Shown here: piece after piece, positions 7,318 to 15,114 of the stretch
How positions within the stretch are numbered: the first letter of the stretch is position 1
Layout of the letters: each line of letters opens with the position of its first letter
Origin: Suilimivivens sp964393865
GTDB taxonomy: Bacteria > Bacillota > Clostridia > Lachnospirales > Lachnospiraceae
Length of the DNA: 15,252 nucleotides
NCBI GenBank assembly: GCA_964393865.1
Contig: CAYMUW010000052.1
Coordinates: forward strand, 1-15,252
Direction of reading: 5' to 3'
Notes under the pieces: generated by a model
The model's database searches: none
Told to the model about the DNA's origin: nothing
Seen by the model: only the letters and a program-made list of their open reading frames with translations
Made by a program: the position numbers and the translations under genes

Positions 7318-7743
7318 TTATTTACCCATTAAATCCGCATATTGCTTCATAATATCTTCATAGGACTCTCCTAAAAGATCCTCGGGAGAGATTCCCATCT
7401 GATCTTCAATTTGCTGATCCATTTGCCGGCCCAAATCCAGCATGGTTTCCCGGCTGCTTCCGAGAATAAGTCCCATAACGCTGACCATGATGGTAATTAC
7501 CAGCGCCATGCTGCCTATGGCAGTGCCAATGCCTATCTTTGCTCCGGCAAGAAGCTTTTGCCCATAGCCCTTGGACAGTATGGCAAACAATATAGAAAGG
7601 CTTCCCAAAATCAAAGACAGATAAATTGTCAAAATGGTAAAGATGCTGCCGATTCCAAAAATCATGGAAATCGTCGCCATAGTCATGCCCGGATTACGGG
7701 AAAGCTGTTGTTGTCTATAATGATATCCGTTATTATAATCCAT
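7318..7743 (-). CDS. Small membrane protein, DUF4190-like
   Basis: This 141-residue protein has a polar, Tyr/Gln-rich N-terminus (1-19) and a hydrophobic hairpin at about 21-58. A basic-polar loop, LSKGYGQKLLAGAKIG, leads into a further segment at 68-94. An acidic, Met/Gln-rich cytoplasmic-looking tail (97-141) ends it. The glycine-rich hydrophobic pattern resembles DUF4190, but the match is by layout only. The start is ATG 7743, with GGAAAG upstream; an in-frame GTG at 7752 is less likely. It is the first gene of the minus-strand operon and is probably co-transcribed with the SprA-related gene 28 bases on. Function unknown. Confidence 0.7.
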   Translation of the reverse strand: MDYNNGYHYRQQQLSRNPGMTMATISMIFGIGSIFTILTIYLSLILGSLSILFAILSKGYGQKLLAGAKIGIGTAIGSMALVITIMVSVMGLILGSSRETMLDLGRQMDQQIEDQMGISPEDLLGESYEDIMKQYADLMGK

Positions 7744-7784
7744 AAAAATCACTTTCCAAATTATTTAATTATTTGTGTAAAATT

Positions 7785-7813
7785 ATCTTATCACTTTCCT
7801 GTCGATAATACAA
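7785..7813 (-). promoter_or_regulatory. Candidate promoter of the minus-strand operon
   Basis: On the minus strand, TTGTAT (7813-7808) is followed after 17 bases by TAAGAT (7790-7785), with transcription starting near 7778 and a leader of about 35 bases. Both hexamers deviate from consensus, and the region is AT-rich enough for alternatives. Confidence 0.4.
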
Positions 7814-7820
7814 ATCTTTC

Positions 7821-7850
7821 TTGAAAAAGAGAGTGCTCATCCACTATAAT
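7821..7850 (+). promoter_or_regulatory. Sigma-A promoter of tex
   Basis: TTGAAA (7821-7826), an 18-base spacer and a perfect TATAAT (7845-7850). Transcription would start near 7857. A short GC hairpin (7869-7873 with 7878-7882, TGAA loop) lies early in the leader, before the ribosome-binding site. This promoter is back to back with the candidate for the minus-strand operon. Confidence 0.75.
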
Positions 7851-7897
7851 ATATGGGAATCATACGGAGCCGCTGAAGCGGCGGAATGAGAGGAAAT

Positions 7898-10285
7898 ATG
7901 GATATTATACTGAAATTAAAAGAAGAGCTAAAAGTGGAAAAGTGGCAGGTGGAGGCTGCGGTCAAGCTGATTGACGAGGGAAATACCATTCCCTTTATTT
8001 CCCGTTATCGTAAGGAGGCTACCGGCTCCTTAAATGATGAACAGCTTCGGAATTTGTTTGAAAGATTAAATTACCTGCGCAATTTGGAGGAAAAGAAGGA
8101 ACAGGTTATCGGCAGCATACAGGAGCAGGGAAAACTGACGGACGAGCTTCGGGATAAAATTCTTGCAGCGGAGACTCTTGTGGTGGTTGAGGACCTTTAC
8201 AGACCCTACAGGCCCAAGAGAAAGACCAGAGCCAGCGTGGCTAAGGAAAAGGGACTGGAGGGACTTGCGGAATATATTTTAAAGCAGGATGCAGCAGAGC
8301 CTGTTGAGAATGAGGCGGCCAGGTATATTAATGAAGAAAAGGAAATAAAGAATGCTAAGGAAGCCCTGCAGGGAGCGATGGATATTATTGCGGAGATGAT
8401 CTCCGATGAGGCGGATTATCGAATGTACATCCGCGATATTACTATGAAGGAGGGCAGGCTCACCAGTACAGCCAAGGATGAGAAGGCAGAAAGCGTTTAT
8501 GAAATGTACTATGACTATGAGGAGCCCTTGTCCAAGACGGCGGGACACCGCGTGCTGGCGTTAAACCGCGGGGAAAGTGAAAAATTCCTTGTGGTAAAGG
8601 TGGAAGCTCCGGAAGAGAGAATCCTTCAATACCTTGTTAAAAAGGTGATTATTTCCGATAATGAATATACAACGCCGATACTGACTGAAGTAGTCAAAGA
8701 TGCATACGACAGACTGATTGCCCCTGCCATTGAGCGCGAGATCAGAAGCGAGCTTACGGAAAAGGCGGAGGACGGCGCCATATCTGTTTTCGGCAAGAAT
8801 TTGGAGCAGCTTTTAATGCAGCCTCCTATTGCGGGAAAGGTGGTTTTGGGCTGGGACCCTGCTTTTCGTACCGGCTGTAAGCTGGCGGTTGTGGATGCTA
8901 CGGGAAAGGTGCTGGATACCAAGGTGATTTATCCCACTGCCCCGCAGAATAAGGTTGAGCAGGCCAAGGCTGAGTTAAGGAGACTGATTAAGAAATATGG
9001 TGTTTCTTTAATCAGTGTGGGTAACGGCACCGCATCGAGAGAGTCCGAGCAGGTGATCGTGGAGCTGATTAAGGAGCTGGATACACCGGTTCAGTATGTT
9101 ATTGTCAACGAGGCAGGAGCTTCTGTTTATTCCGCAAGCAAGCTTGCTACGGAGGAATTTCCCAATTTTGATGTGGGACAAAGAAGTGCGGCTTCCATTG
9201 CCAGAAGACTGCAGGATCCGTTGGCAGAGCTGGTTAAGATTGATCCCAAGTCTATCGGTGTAGGACAATATCAGCATGATATGAACCAGAAAAAGCTTGG
9301 AGAGGCTTTAGAGGGCGTTGTGGAGGACTGCGTCAATAAGGTAGGTGTGGATTTGAATACCGCATCCGCTTCTCTGCTTGAATATATTTCTGGTATTTCC
9401 AAGACCATTGCAAAGAATATTGTGGATTACCGGGAACAAAACGGATGTTTTAAAAACAGAGCACAGCTTTTAAAGGTTCCAAAGCTTGGACCGAAGGCCT
9501 ATGAGCAGTGTGCCGGATTTCTGCGTATCCTTGATGGGGATAATCCTTTGGATGCTACCAGTGTACATCCTGAATCCTATGAGGCCGCATTAAAGCTTTT
9601 GGATAAGATGGGGCTTACCATGGAGGACGTGCGCAAGGCTCAGAAGGAGGCAGCGGCCAATAAATCTGCTTCCAGGAAAGAAACGACCAATGCAGTCAAT
9701 AAACAGAATAAACCCAAACAGCAAAAGGTGGTTATCCGAAATACCAACACGGCTATGGGTAAGGCCCTGGCGGCAGCTATGGGCGGTATGACGATGGCTT
9801 ATGATGAGGAAGTATCAAACAAGACAGGTAAATCCTCGTCACAGGCGGGTAAGGAAACAGACAGCGCTAAGACGGTAAGCAGTCTGGAAAAGAAGATCAG
9901 GGATAAAAAGCTGATGGCTCAGGAACTTGGCATCGGAGAGATTACTTTAACCGATATTTTAAAAGAGCTTGAAAAGCCCTCCCGTGATCCCAGAGAAAGT
10001 ATGCCTGCACCCATACTGCGCAGCGATGTACTTGATATGAAGGACTTAAAGCCGGGCATGATCTTAAAGGGAACCGTTCGAAATGTAATTGATTTTGGTG
10101 TGTTTGTGGATATTGGTGTGCATCAGGACGGGCTGGTACATATTTCCCAGATCACAGACCGCTTTATCAAGCACCCCCTTGAAGCTGTCAGTGTAGGTGA
10201 TATTGTGGATGTTCAGGTAATGACTGTTGATCTGGCGAAAAAGCGGATTGGACTTACCATGAAAATCAACAAAGACAAAAATTAA
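7898..10285 (+). CDS. tex: RNA-binding transcriptional accessory protein Tex, long-linker form
   Basis: Tex is a cytoplasmic nucleic-acid-binding protein linked to the transcription machinery in several bacteria. The N-terminal helical domain begins with the conserved EGNTIPFISRYRKE segment (about 28-41). A YqgF/RNase H-like domain starts at GWDPAFRTGCKLAVVD (about 318-333). The helix-hairpin-helix region spans about 483-545, and a C-terminal S1 domain begins at GMILKGTVRNVIDFGVFVD (about 720-738). The 795-residue length exceeds the roughly 720-residue family core because of a Lys/Ser/Asn/Gln-rich stretch at about 583-660. The start at ATG 7898 fits the family N-terminus and has AGAGG (7889-7893) close before it; the in-frame ATG 7886 lies ahead of that site. 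The VWA gene follows after 83 bases with no convincing terminator. Confidence 0.95.
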   Translation: MDIILKLKEELKVEKWQVEAAVKLIDEGNTIPFISRYRKEATGSLNDEQLRNLFERLNYLRNLEEKKEQVIGSIQEQGKLTDELRDKILAAETLVVVEDLYRPYRPKRKTRASVAKEKGLEGLAEYILKQDAAEPVENEAARYINEEKEIKNAKEALQGAMDIIAEMISDEADYRMYIRDITMKEGRLTSTAKDEKAESVYEMYYDYEEPLSKTAGHRVLALNRGESEKFLVVKVEAPEERILQYLVKKVIISDNEYTTPILTEVVKDAYDRLIAPAIEREIRSELTEKAEDGAISVFGKNLEQLLMQPPIAGKVVLGWDPAFRTGCKLAVVDATGKVLDTKVIYPTAPQNKVEQAKAELRRLIKKYGVSLISVGNGTASRESEQVIVELIKELDTPVQYVIVNEAGASVYSASKLATEEFPNFDVGQRSAASIARRLQDPLAELVKIDPKSIGVGQYQHDMNQKKLGEALEGVVEDCVNKVGVDLNTASASLLEYISGISKTIAKNIVDYREQNGCFKNRAQLLKVPKLGPKAYEQCAGFLRILDGDNPLDATSVHPESYEAALKLLDKMGLTMEDVRKAQKEAAANKSASRKETTNAVNKQNKPKQQKVVIRNTNTAMGKALAAAMGGMTMAYDEEVSNKTGKSSSQAGKETDSAKTVSSLEKKIRDKKLMAQELGIGEITLTDILKELEKPSRDPRESMPAPILRSDVLDMKDLKPGMILKGTVRNVIDFGVFVDIGVHQDGLVHISQITDRFIKHPLEAVSVGDIVDVQVMTVDLAKKRIGLTMKINKDKN

Positions 10286-10313
10286 AAATTTCAAATTTAT
10301 CCATAAATTACCG

Positions 10314-10362
10314 GCTCCTTGCTCGTATCTTTATTAACCTGATAAAGACTTCGAGGAGGAGC
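10314..10362 (+). promoter_or_regulatory. Imperfect hairpin covering the VWA gene ribosome-binding site
   Basis: Three nested helices line up: 10314-10319 with 10357-10362, 10322-10325 with 10352-10355, and 10328-10334 with 10342-10348 (7-base loop). They are separated only by small internal loops. Together they make 17 pairs that include most of the strong Shine-Dalgarno GAGGAGGAG (10353-10361), which would otherwise stand 7 bases before ATG 10369. The fold could limit translation. It is unlikely to be a terminator because only CTTTCTT follows before the start codon. Confidence 0.55.
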
Positions 10363-10368
10363 TTTCTT

Positions 10369-12180
10369 ATGAAAAAAATTACACAAAGGAAAATGACAAC
10401 CAAAATAAGGATGGGAAAAAGGGGGATAGCGTTTCTGATGACAGCGGTGCTTATTGCGGGCTGCCTTTCCGGCTGCGGAAAAAGTATGTCCGATACAACC
10501 AAGGCGCCTGCAACAGAGGAAACGGATACGGGATATTATGAGACAACGGATGCGGCGACTGCGGATGAAGCATACATTGCAGACGAGGAGGCGGCAGAGG
10601 GGCCTTATTATGTCACTGCGGAGTATCCTGCAGAAGAGGAAAGTACAAGATATTATGATGAAAGCGAAGAGGCAAAAGGCTATGAGGAAGAGAGCTCCAC
10701 GGAGGGAAGCTACGCACAGTCCTGCTATGACTATTCCCTTCCTTCCGATAATACCGAGGAATACAGCAGGTGGCAGGAAAAGGGATTCAGTTCTGTGCTT
10801 GCAGAGCCGCTTTCCACTTTCTCCGCAGATGTGGATACGGCATCCTACAGCAATTTTCGCAGGTTGGTCAATGACGGATATTCGCTGGATAATCTGCCGG
10901 AGGGTTCCGTGCGAATTGAAGAAATGCTGAACTATTTCAATTATGATTATCAGGGACCCGAGAATGGGGAGCCCTTTGGGGTCAATGCATGGATCAGCGA
11001 ATGTCCATGGAATGAGGAAGCAAGCCTTTTGATGCTTGGGCTGGCCACGGAGAAAATGGATTATGAACAGGCTCCGCCTTCTAATCTGGTATTTCTTCTG
11101 GATGTATCTGGTTCCATGGGGGACAGAGATAAGCTTCCCCTGCTGCAGGAGGCCTTTGGTCTGCTTGCCGAGAATCTTACCGGAAAAGACAGAGTTTCCA
11201 TTGTCACCTATGCAGGCACATCCGAGGTGGTGCTCAGAGGCGTAAGCGGCGATAAAACCAGAAAAATCAAGTCTGCGTTAAACAGCCTGGAAGCATCCGG
11301 CGGCACTCACGGAAGTGCAGGTATTGAGACTGCCTACGAGATTGCAGAAGAAAATTTTATTAAGGGTGGAAATAACCGTATCATTCTGGCAACAGACGGG
11401 GATCTTAATATAGGGCTTACCACAGAGCAGGAGCTGGAGGATTTGATTACGGAGAAGAAGGAGTCCGGTATTTTCCTATCGGTGCTTGGCTTTGGAACGG
11501 GCAACATAAAGGACAATAAAATGGAAACGCTGGCCGACAAGGGCAATGGAAATTATGCATACATAGACAGTATGCGGGAAGCAAAGAAGGTGCTGGAGGA
11601 GGAAATGACAGCTACGCTTCTTACTATTTGTAAGGATGTGAAGCTGCAGGTGGAATTTAATCCTGCGGTGGTTTCCAATTACCGCCTGATCGGATATGAA
11701 AACAGGGTACTGAACCGTGAGGACTTCAATGATGACACTAAGGATGCCGGGGAAATAGGTGCGGGGCACAGCGTGACAGTGCTTTATGAAATTATTTTGA
11801 AGGAGCCGCTTACCGGCATGGCGGAGGACGAGATTGAAGATTTAAAGTACAGCAAGAACTATAAAGAAGAATTAAAGGACGCAGGAGGAAGCGGCAGGGC
11901 TTACGAGGAGGAGTGGCTGACCTTAAGCATCCGTTACAAAAAGCCTGCGGAGGATGAAAGCAGTCTTCTGCAATATCCGGTAAGCTATGCAAACTATACG
12001 GCGCATCCGGGAGATGATTTTGTATTTGCTGCGGCAGTGGCAGAGCTTGGACTTCTGGCATCGGACAGCAGCTATGCAGGCGATGCATCCTTAAAGCATG
12101 TCAGGTCAGCATTAAAGAGCATTGATTTGGATGATGAGTACAAAGAGGAGTTCTATGAAATAGTAAAAATGTTGGATTAA
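10369..12180 (+). CDS. von Willebrand factor A domain lipoprotein, YfbK-like
   Basis: This 603-residue protein has a basic N-terminus, a hydrophobic segment and two candidate lipobox cysteines (IAGC at 29-32 and LSGC at 33-36), indicating export and lipid anchoring. An acidic, Tyr/Glu/Ala-rich linker runs from about 41 to 135. Then comes the family N-terminal region (LSTFSADVDTASYSNFRR, 148-165; LPEGSVRIEEMLNYF, 176-190). The VWA domain (about 238-410) has a complete MIDAS metal site: D245-x-S247-x-S249, T313 in GGTHG, and D343 in ATDGD. The C-terminal part matches the YfbK/DUF3520 type. MIDAS VWA domains bind protein ligands through a divalent metal, and the partner is unknown here. It may be transcribed from the tex promoter, and a strong terminator follows it. 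The product is surface exposed if the lipobox works. I see no ATPase partner of the MoxR type nearby. Confidence 0.88.
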   Translation: MKKITQRKMTTKIRMGKRGIAFLMTAVLIAGCLSGCGKSMSDTTKAPATEETDTGYYETTDAATADEAYIADEEAAEGPYYVTAEYPAEEESTRYYDESEEAKGYEEESSTEGSYAQSCYDYSLPSDNTEEYSRWQEKGFSSVLAEPLSTFSADVDTASYSNFRRLVNDGYSLDNLPEGSVRIEEMLNYFNYDYQGPENGEPFGVNAWISECPWNEEASLLMLGLATEKMDYEQAPPSNLVFLLDVSGSMGDRDKLPLLQEAFGLLAENLTGKDRVSIVTYAGTSEVVLRGVSGDKTRKIKSALNSLEASGGTHGSAGIETAYEIAEENFIKGGNNRIILATDGDLNIGLTTEQELEDLITEKKESGIFLSVLGFGTGNIKDNKMETLADKGNGNYAYIDSMREAKKVLEEEMTATLLTICKDVKLQVEFNPAVVSNYRLIGYENRVLNREDFNDDTKDAGEIGAGHSVTVLYEIILKEPLTGMAEDEIEDLKYSKNYKEELKDAGGSGRAYEEEWLTLSIRYKKPAEDESSLLQYPVSYANYTAHPGDDFVFAAAVAELGLLASDSSYAGDASLKHVRSALKSIDLDDEYKEEFYEIVKMLD

Positions 12181-12210
12181 ATAACAGGTTTGTAAAAAGA
12201 GATCATGGAA

Positions 12211-12260
12211 GCAGGCCTGGTTTTGCAAAAGTGCGGAACCGGGCTTGCGCTTTTTTATTT
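12211..12260 (+). terminator. Intrinsic terminator after the VWA gene
   Basis: A 12-bp stem pairs 12211-12222 with 12237-12248 (two G-U pairs) and is followed by GC and then a T-tract (12251-12260). It separates the tex/VWA unit from the ABC operon. Confidence 0.85.
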
Positions 12261-12281
12261 TGGGACTTTTTGCATTGGGAC

Positions 12282-12310
12282 TTTTCAAATAAATGCAATC
12301 ATGCTATAAT
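12282..12310 (+). promoter_or_regulatory. Extended -10 promoter of the ABC importer operon
   Basis: A perfect TATAAT (12305-12310) preceded by TGC forms an extended -10. The best -35 at 17-base spacing is a weak TTTTCA (12282-12287). Repeats crowd this region: TGGGACTTTT occurs twice (12261-12270, 12276-12285). TTGCATT (12270-12276) is inverted at 12292-12298. CATGCT (12300-12305) is inverted at 12316-12321, flanking the -10. These could be operator sites. The leader of about 50 bases shows no TPP or other riboswitch that I recognise. Confidence 0.65.
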
Positions 12311-12368
12311 GCTTTAGCATGTTAATGTGATGAAAGAATGAAATATAGGTAAGGAAGTTGAAACGGTT

Positions 12369-13145
12369 ATGAAGAAGAAATCAAGAAGGTTATCCTGCGG
12401 ATGTCTCTCTTTTATCTCCTTTTGTGTAATTATAGCGGCGTGGTGTATTGCCACTTATGGCGGGTTTGTAAATAAAATTTTCATGCCGTCGCCCACCGAA
12501 GTCTGGAATAGTCTGGTGGACATGGCAAAGGACGGAACGCTTCTGGAGCATTGTTTTGTGTCTACGAAGCGTGTTATGATAGGCTGGCTGTGGTCTGCTG
12601 TGGCGGCGCTGCCTATCGGTATGCTGATGGCACGGTCGAAATTTTTCAGCGCCATTATACAGCCGGTGATTGAATTTGTGAGATATCTGCCTGTGGTTGC
12701 GCTGGTTCCCCTTACTTTGTTATATTTGGGCATTGAGGAAAACCAGAAATATGTAATTATCTTTCTGGGAACCTTTTTTCAGCTGGTGCTGATGGTATGT
12801 GATACGGTGTCTTCCATTGATAAGAACATGATTAATGCAGCAAGAACCCTTGGGGCAAATAAGCTGCAGGTATATACGGAAGTCATTTTCCCTGCAGCGT
12901 TGCCGGGCCTTATGGATGATTTTCGTCTGACCATCGGCTGGGCGTGGACATACCTTGTTGTGGCGGAAATGGTGGCGGCTTCGGCCGGCCTTGGCTATAT
13001 TATTTTGAAATCACAGCGATTTCTTGCTACGGATGTAATTTTTGCGGGATTGCTTATGATCGGAGTGATCGGTCTGATTACAGATTTCCTGCTTCGCATT
13101 TTGACGAAGCTAATTGTACCATGGCATGAAAGACTGGGCGATTAA
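12369..13145 (+). CDS. ABC transporter permease, NitT/TauT (SsuC/TauC-like) class
   Basis: The 258-residue integral membrane subunit forms the channel of an importer, probably as a homodimer. It has about six hydrophobic segments (near 11-30, 70-88, 105-121, 128-147, 190-212 and 222-246). The conserved IMPSPTEVW-like start region (38-46) and RYLPVVALVPL (105-115) are typical of this class, and the EAA loop spans about 156-178 (NAARTLGANKLQVYTEVIFP), which docks onto the ATPase. The purine-rich AAGGAAG (12351-12357) is 11 bases before ATG 12369, a little far. It is the first gene of the operon, and the ATPase gene starts 35 bases after its stop. Family is clear; substrate cannot be read from the permease. 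Confidence 0.92.
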   Translation: MKKKSRRLSCGCLSFISFCVIIAAWCIATYGGFVNKIFMPSPTEVWNSLVDMAKDGTLLEHCFVSTKRVMIGWLWSAVAALPIGMLMARSKFFSAIIQPVIEFVRYLPVVALVPLTLLYLGIEENQKYVIIFLGTFFQLVLMVCDTVSSIDKNMINAARTLGANKLQVYTEVIFPAALPGLMDDFRLTIGWAWTYLVVAEMVAASAGLGYIILKSQRFLATDVIFAGLLMIGVIGLITDFLLRILTKLIVPWHERLGD

Positions 13146-13180
13146 CAGGAAGTCAATGACAGAAAGGCATGGTGATCAGA

Positions 13181-13975
13181 ATGAGCGATGTGAAGTTAAA
13201 GGTAACCAATTTGCAAAAAATATTTCCTGCCGCCAACCGCAGGGAAAAGGATGTGGTGGCATTAAAGGATATTAATCTGGAAGTAAAGGAATCGGAATTT
13301 GTAGTAATGGTAGGGCCCTCAGGCTGCGGAAAGTCAACATTGATTAATATTATCGGAGGACTGGAGGCGGCAACGGAAGGTCAGGTTCAGATAGACGGAG
13401 AAGATGTTACGGAACCGGGAGCGGACAGAGGAATGGTTTTTCAGGGCTACAGCTTATTTCCCTGGCTGACAGTCAGAAAGAATGTGGAGTTTGGCCTTAA
13501 GATGAAAGGAGTTCCCAAGAAGGAGCGGGAACAGACGGCAAGGGAATTTATTAAGCTGATTGGCCTTAACGGTTTTGAAAATGCACTTCCCAAGCAGCTT
13601 TCCGGCGGAATGAAGCAGCGTGTAGCCATTGCAAGAACGCTTGCCAATCATCCGGAAATCCTTTTGATGGATGAGCCCTTTGGTGCATTGGATGCGCAGA
13701 CAAGAGTGGTTATGCAGGAGCTTTTGGCCAAGATCAGCAGGGAGACAAAAAACACAATTTTGTTTATTACACACGATATTGATGAGGCAATCCTTTTGGC
13801 AGACCGTATTTACATAATGAGCCGCCGTCCCGGAACGATTCGGGAGGTGCTGACCGTAGATATGAAAGGAGAGCGGAGCCACGAAATGCTGGTTACGCCC
13901 GAATTTTTGAAAATGAAACAGAAGATCATGGATATGCTCTGGCAGGAAAGCCAGGATGCAGCCATTGACAAATAA
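13181..13975 (+). CDS. ABC transporter ATP-binding protein, NitT/TauT class
   Basis: This 264-residue cytoplasmic subunit hydrolyses ATP to drive import. Walker A is GPSGCGKST (45-53), the Q-loop glutamine is Q88, the signature is LSGGMKQR (140-147), Walker B is ILLMDEP (160-166) and the switch histidine is H198. FQGYSLFPWLTVRKNVEFGL (87-106) is typical of SsuB/TauB/NrtD-like proteins. I choose ATG 13181 over the in-frame ATG 13169. GGTGATC, complementary to the 16S anti-SD region, ends 3 bases before 13181, whereas 13169 has AAAGG only one base ahead. The binding protein gene begins 19 bases downstream. Confidence 0.95.
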   Translation: MSDVKLKVTNLQKIFPAANRREKDVVALKDINLEVKESEFVVMVGPSGCGKSTLINIIGGLEAATEGQVQIDGEDVTEPGADRGMVFQGYSLFPWLTVRKNVEFGLKMKGVPKKEREQTAREFIKLIGLNGFENALPKQLSGGMKQRVAIARTLANHPEILLMDEPFGALDAQTRVVMQELLAKISRETKNTILFITHDIDEAILLADRIYIMSRRPGTIREVLTVDMKGERSHEMLVTPEFLKMKQKIMDMLWQESQDAAIDK

Positions 13976-13994
13976 AAGAAGAGGAGAAAAAAGC

Positions 13995-15020
13995 ATGAAA
14001 AAATTATTGGCATTACTGCTTGCGGGAGCATTGACACTTTCCTGTATAGGATGCGGTTCTTCCCCTGCGGCAGCAAACGATGGGGAAGCAGGTGAAAGTG
14101 CGTCCCAAACAAGTGATTCAGGGGAGCTTATCCCTATGAAAATTGCGTTCTGCACATGGGCAGGTTACGCTCCTGTCTTTATTGCAATTGAAAAGGGCTA
14201 TTTTGAAGAGGCGGGCTATGATGCAGAGGTTGTAATTATGGAGGATGAGTCTGCCTATGGTGCAGCATTTGTTTCAAACAGCATTCAGGCACTGGGACAG
14301 GTAATGGATCGTGATATCATTCAGTTTGATGCAGGAGCGCCGGAACAGTATGTATGTACCATGGATTGCTCAACAGGCGGTGACGGTCTGGTTGCAACAG
14401 CGGAAATTCAGACAGTGGATGATCTGGCAGGCAAAACGGTTGCACTGGATAAGTCGGCAACCTCCTATTTCTTCTTCCTGCAGGTGCTGGCAGACAGCAA
14501 CATTACCGAGGATCAGATCAACATCGTTGAGATGGGAAATGATGCGGCAGGAGAAGCGTTTATTGCAGGAAATGTAGATGCGGCAGTGACATGGGAGCCT
14601 GCGCTCAGCAACTGCGGTGAGCGTGAGGGAGGTCATATCCTGGTATCTTCCGCAGATTATCCTAAGGCAATCATTGATGTACTTACCGTAAATTCAAACT
14701 TCTTAGAGGAACACCCGGACGCAGCGGATGTGCTGAATGACTGCTGGAATAATGCAGTGGCTTATCTGAATGAAAATTTTGATGAGGGCTGCGAGATTAT
14801 GGCAAAGGGGCTTTCTCTGGATAAGCAGGATGTAATTGATGAATGTGCAGGGATCACCTTCTATGATGAGGCCATGAATAAGGATTTCAATGATTTGACC
14901 AAAGAAGGCAACGTAAAGGAAATTGCCCAGATGGCAGCAGATTTCTGGGTAGAAAAGGGATATATGCAGTCTTCAAATGTAGACGGCTTCTTTACTTATA
15001 TTGAGAATGGCGCAGATTAG
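13995..15020 (+). CDS. ABC transporter substrate-binding lipoprotein, NMT1/THI5-like
   Basis: The 341-residue protein captures the solute outside the membrane and delivers it to the permease. It begins with a signal peptide (KK then a hydrophobic run) and has cysteines at 17 and 20; C20, followed by a GSS-type linker, or C17 would be lipidated. The mature part has MKIAFCTWAGYAPVFIAIEKG, the start typical of SsuA/TauA/ThiY-like proteins, a DDLAGKTVALDKSATSYF segment (about 139-156) and VTWEPAL near 196-202. GAGGAG (13981-13986) is 8 bases before ATG 13995; an open frame extends upstream into the ATPase gene but lacks a signal peptide. Possible substrates for this class include sulfonates, taurine, nitrate, pyrimidine precursors of thiamin and riboflavin. 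I cannot choose among them from sequence alone. Confidence 0.9.
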   Translation: MKKLLALLLAGALTLSCIGCGSSPAAANDGEAGESASQTSDSGELIPMKIAFCTWAGYAPVFIAIEKGYFEEAGYDAEVVIMEDESAYGAAFVSNSIQALGQVMDRDIIQFDAGAPEQYVCTMDCSTGGDGLVATAEIQTVDDLAGKTVALDKSATSYFFFLQVLADSNITEDQINIVEMGNDAAGEAFIAGNVDAAVTWEPALSNCGEREGGHILVSSADYPKAIIDVLTVNSNFLEEHPDAADVLNDCWNNAVAYLNENFDEGCEIMAKGLSLDKQDVIDECAGITFYDEAMNKDFNDLTKEGNVKEIAQMAADFWVEKGYMQSSNVDGFFTYIENGAD

Positions 15021-15056
15021 TTGATATCAATTATTTATCACTTGTGACATTTCCAC

Positions 15057-15085
15057 TTGTCATATGAGGAAAGATGGTCTATAAT
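15057..15085 (+). promoter_or_regulatory. Sigma-A promoter of the FMN-riboswitch transcript
   Basis: TTGTCA (15057-15062), a 17-base spacer and a perfect TATAAT (15080-15085). Transcription should start near 15092, about 23 bases before the aptamer. An inverted repeat TGACA/TGTCA (15045-15049 and 15058-15062) overlaps the -35. No clear intrinsic terminator separates this promoter from the ABC operon. Confidence 0.8.
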
Positions 15086-15114
15086 TATCAACTGTAAACA
15101 AAATATAGAAAAAG

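Noticed and set aside
7411..7824. 137-residue plus-strand open frame opposite the DUF4190-like gene
   Set aside because: It covers the opposite strand of a membrane protein gene with a proper ribosome-binding site, runs through the divergent promoter region, and has no domain signal.
13956..13994. Upstream start for the substrate-binding protein overlapping the ATPase gene
   Set aside because: It would place 13 polar residues before the signal peptide; ATG 13995 has GAGGAG at good spacing.
13454..14155. 233-residue antisense open frame spanning the ATPase and binding-protein genes
   Set aside because: It crosses two well-supported genes on the other strand; composition is His/Leu/Phe-rich, typical of antisense shadows.
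12369..15020. Naming the importer RibXY because of the nearby FMN riboswitch
   Set aside because: The riboswitch lies downstream with its own promoter and reads away from the operon, so it does not regulate these genes.
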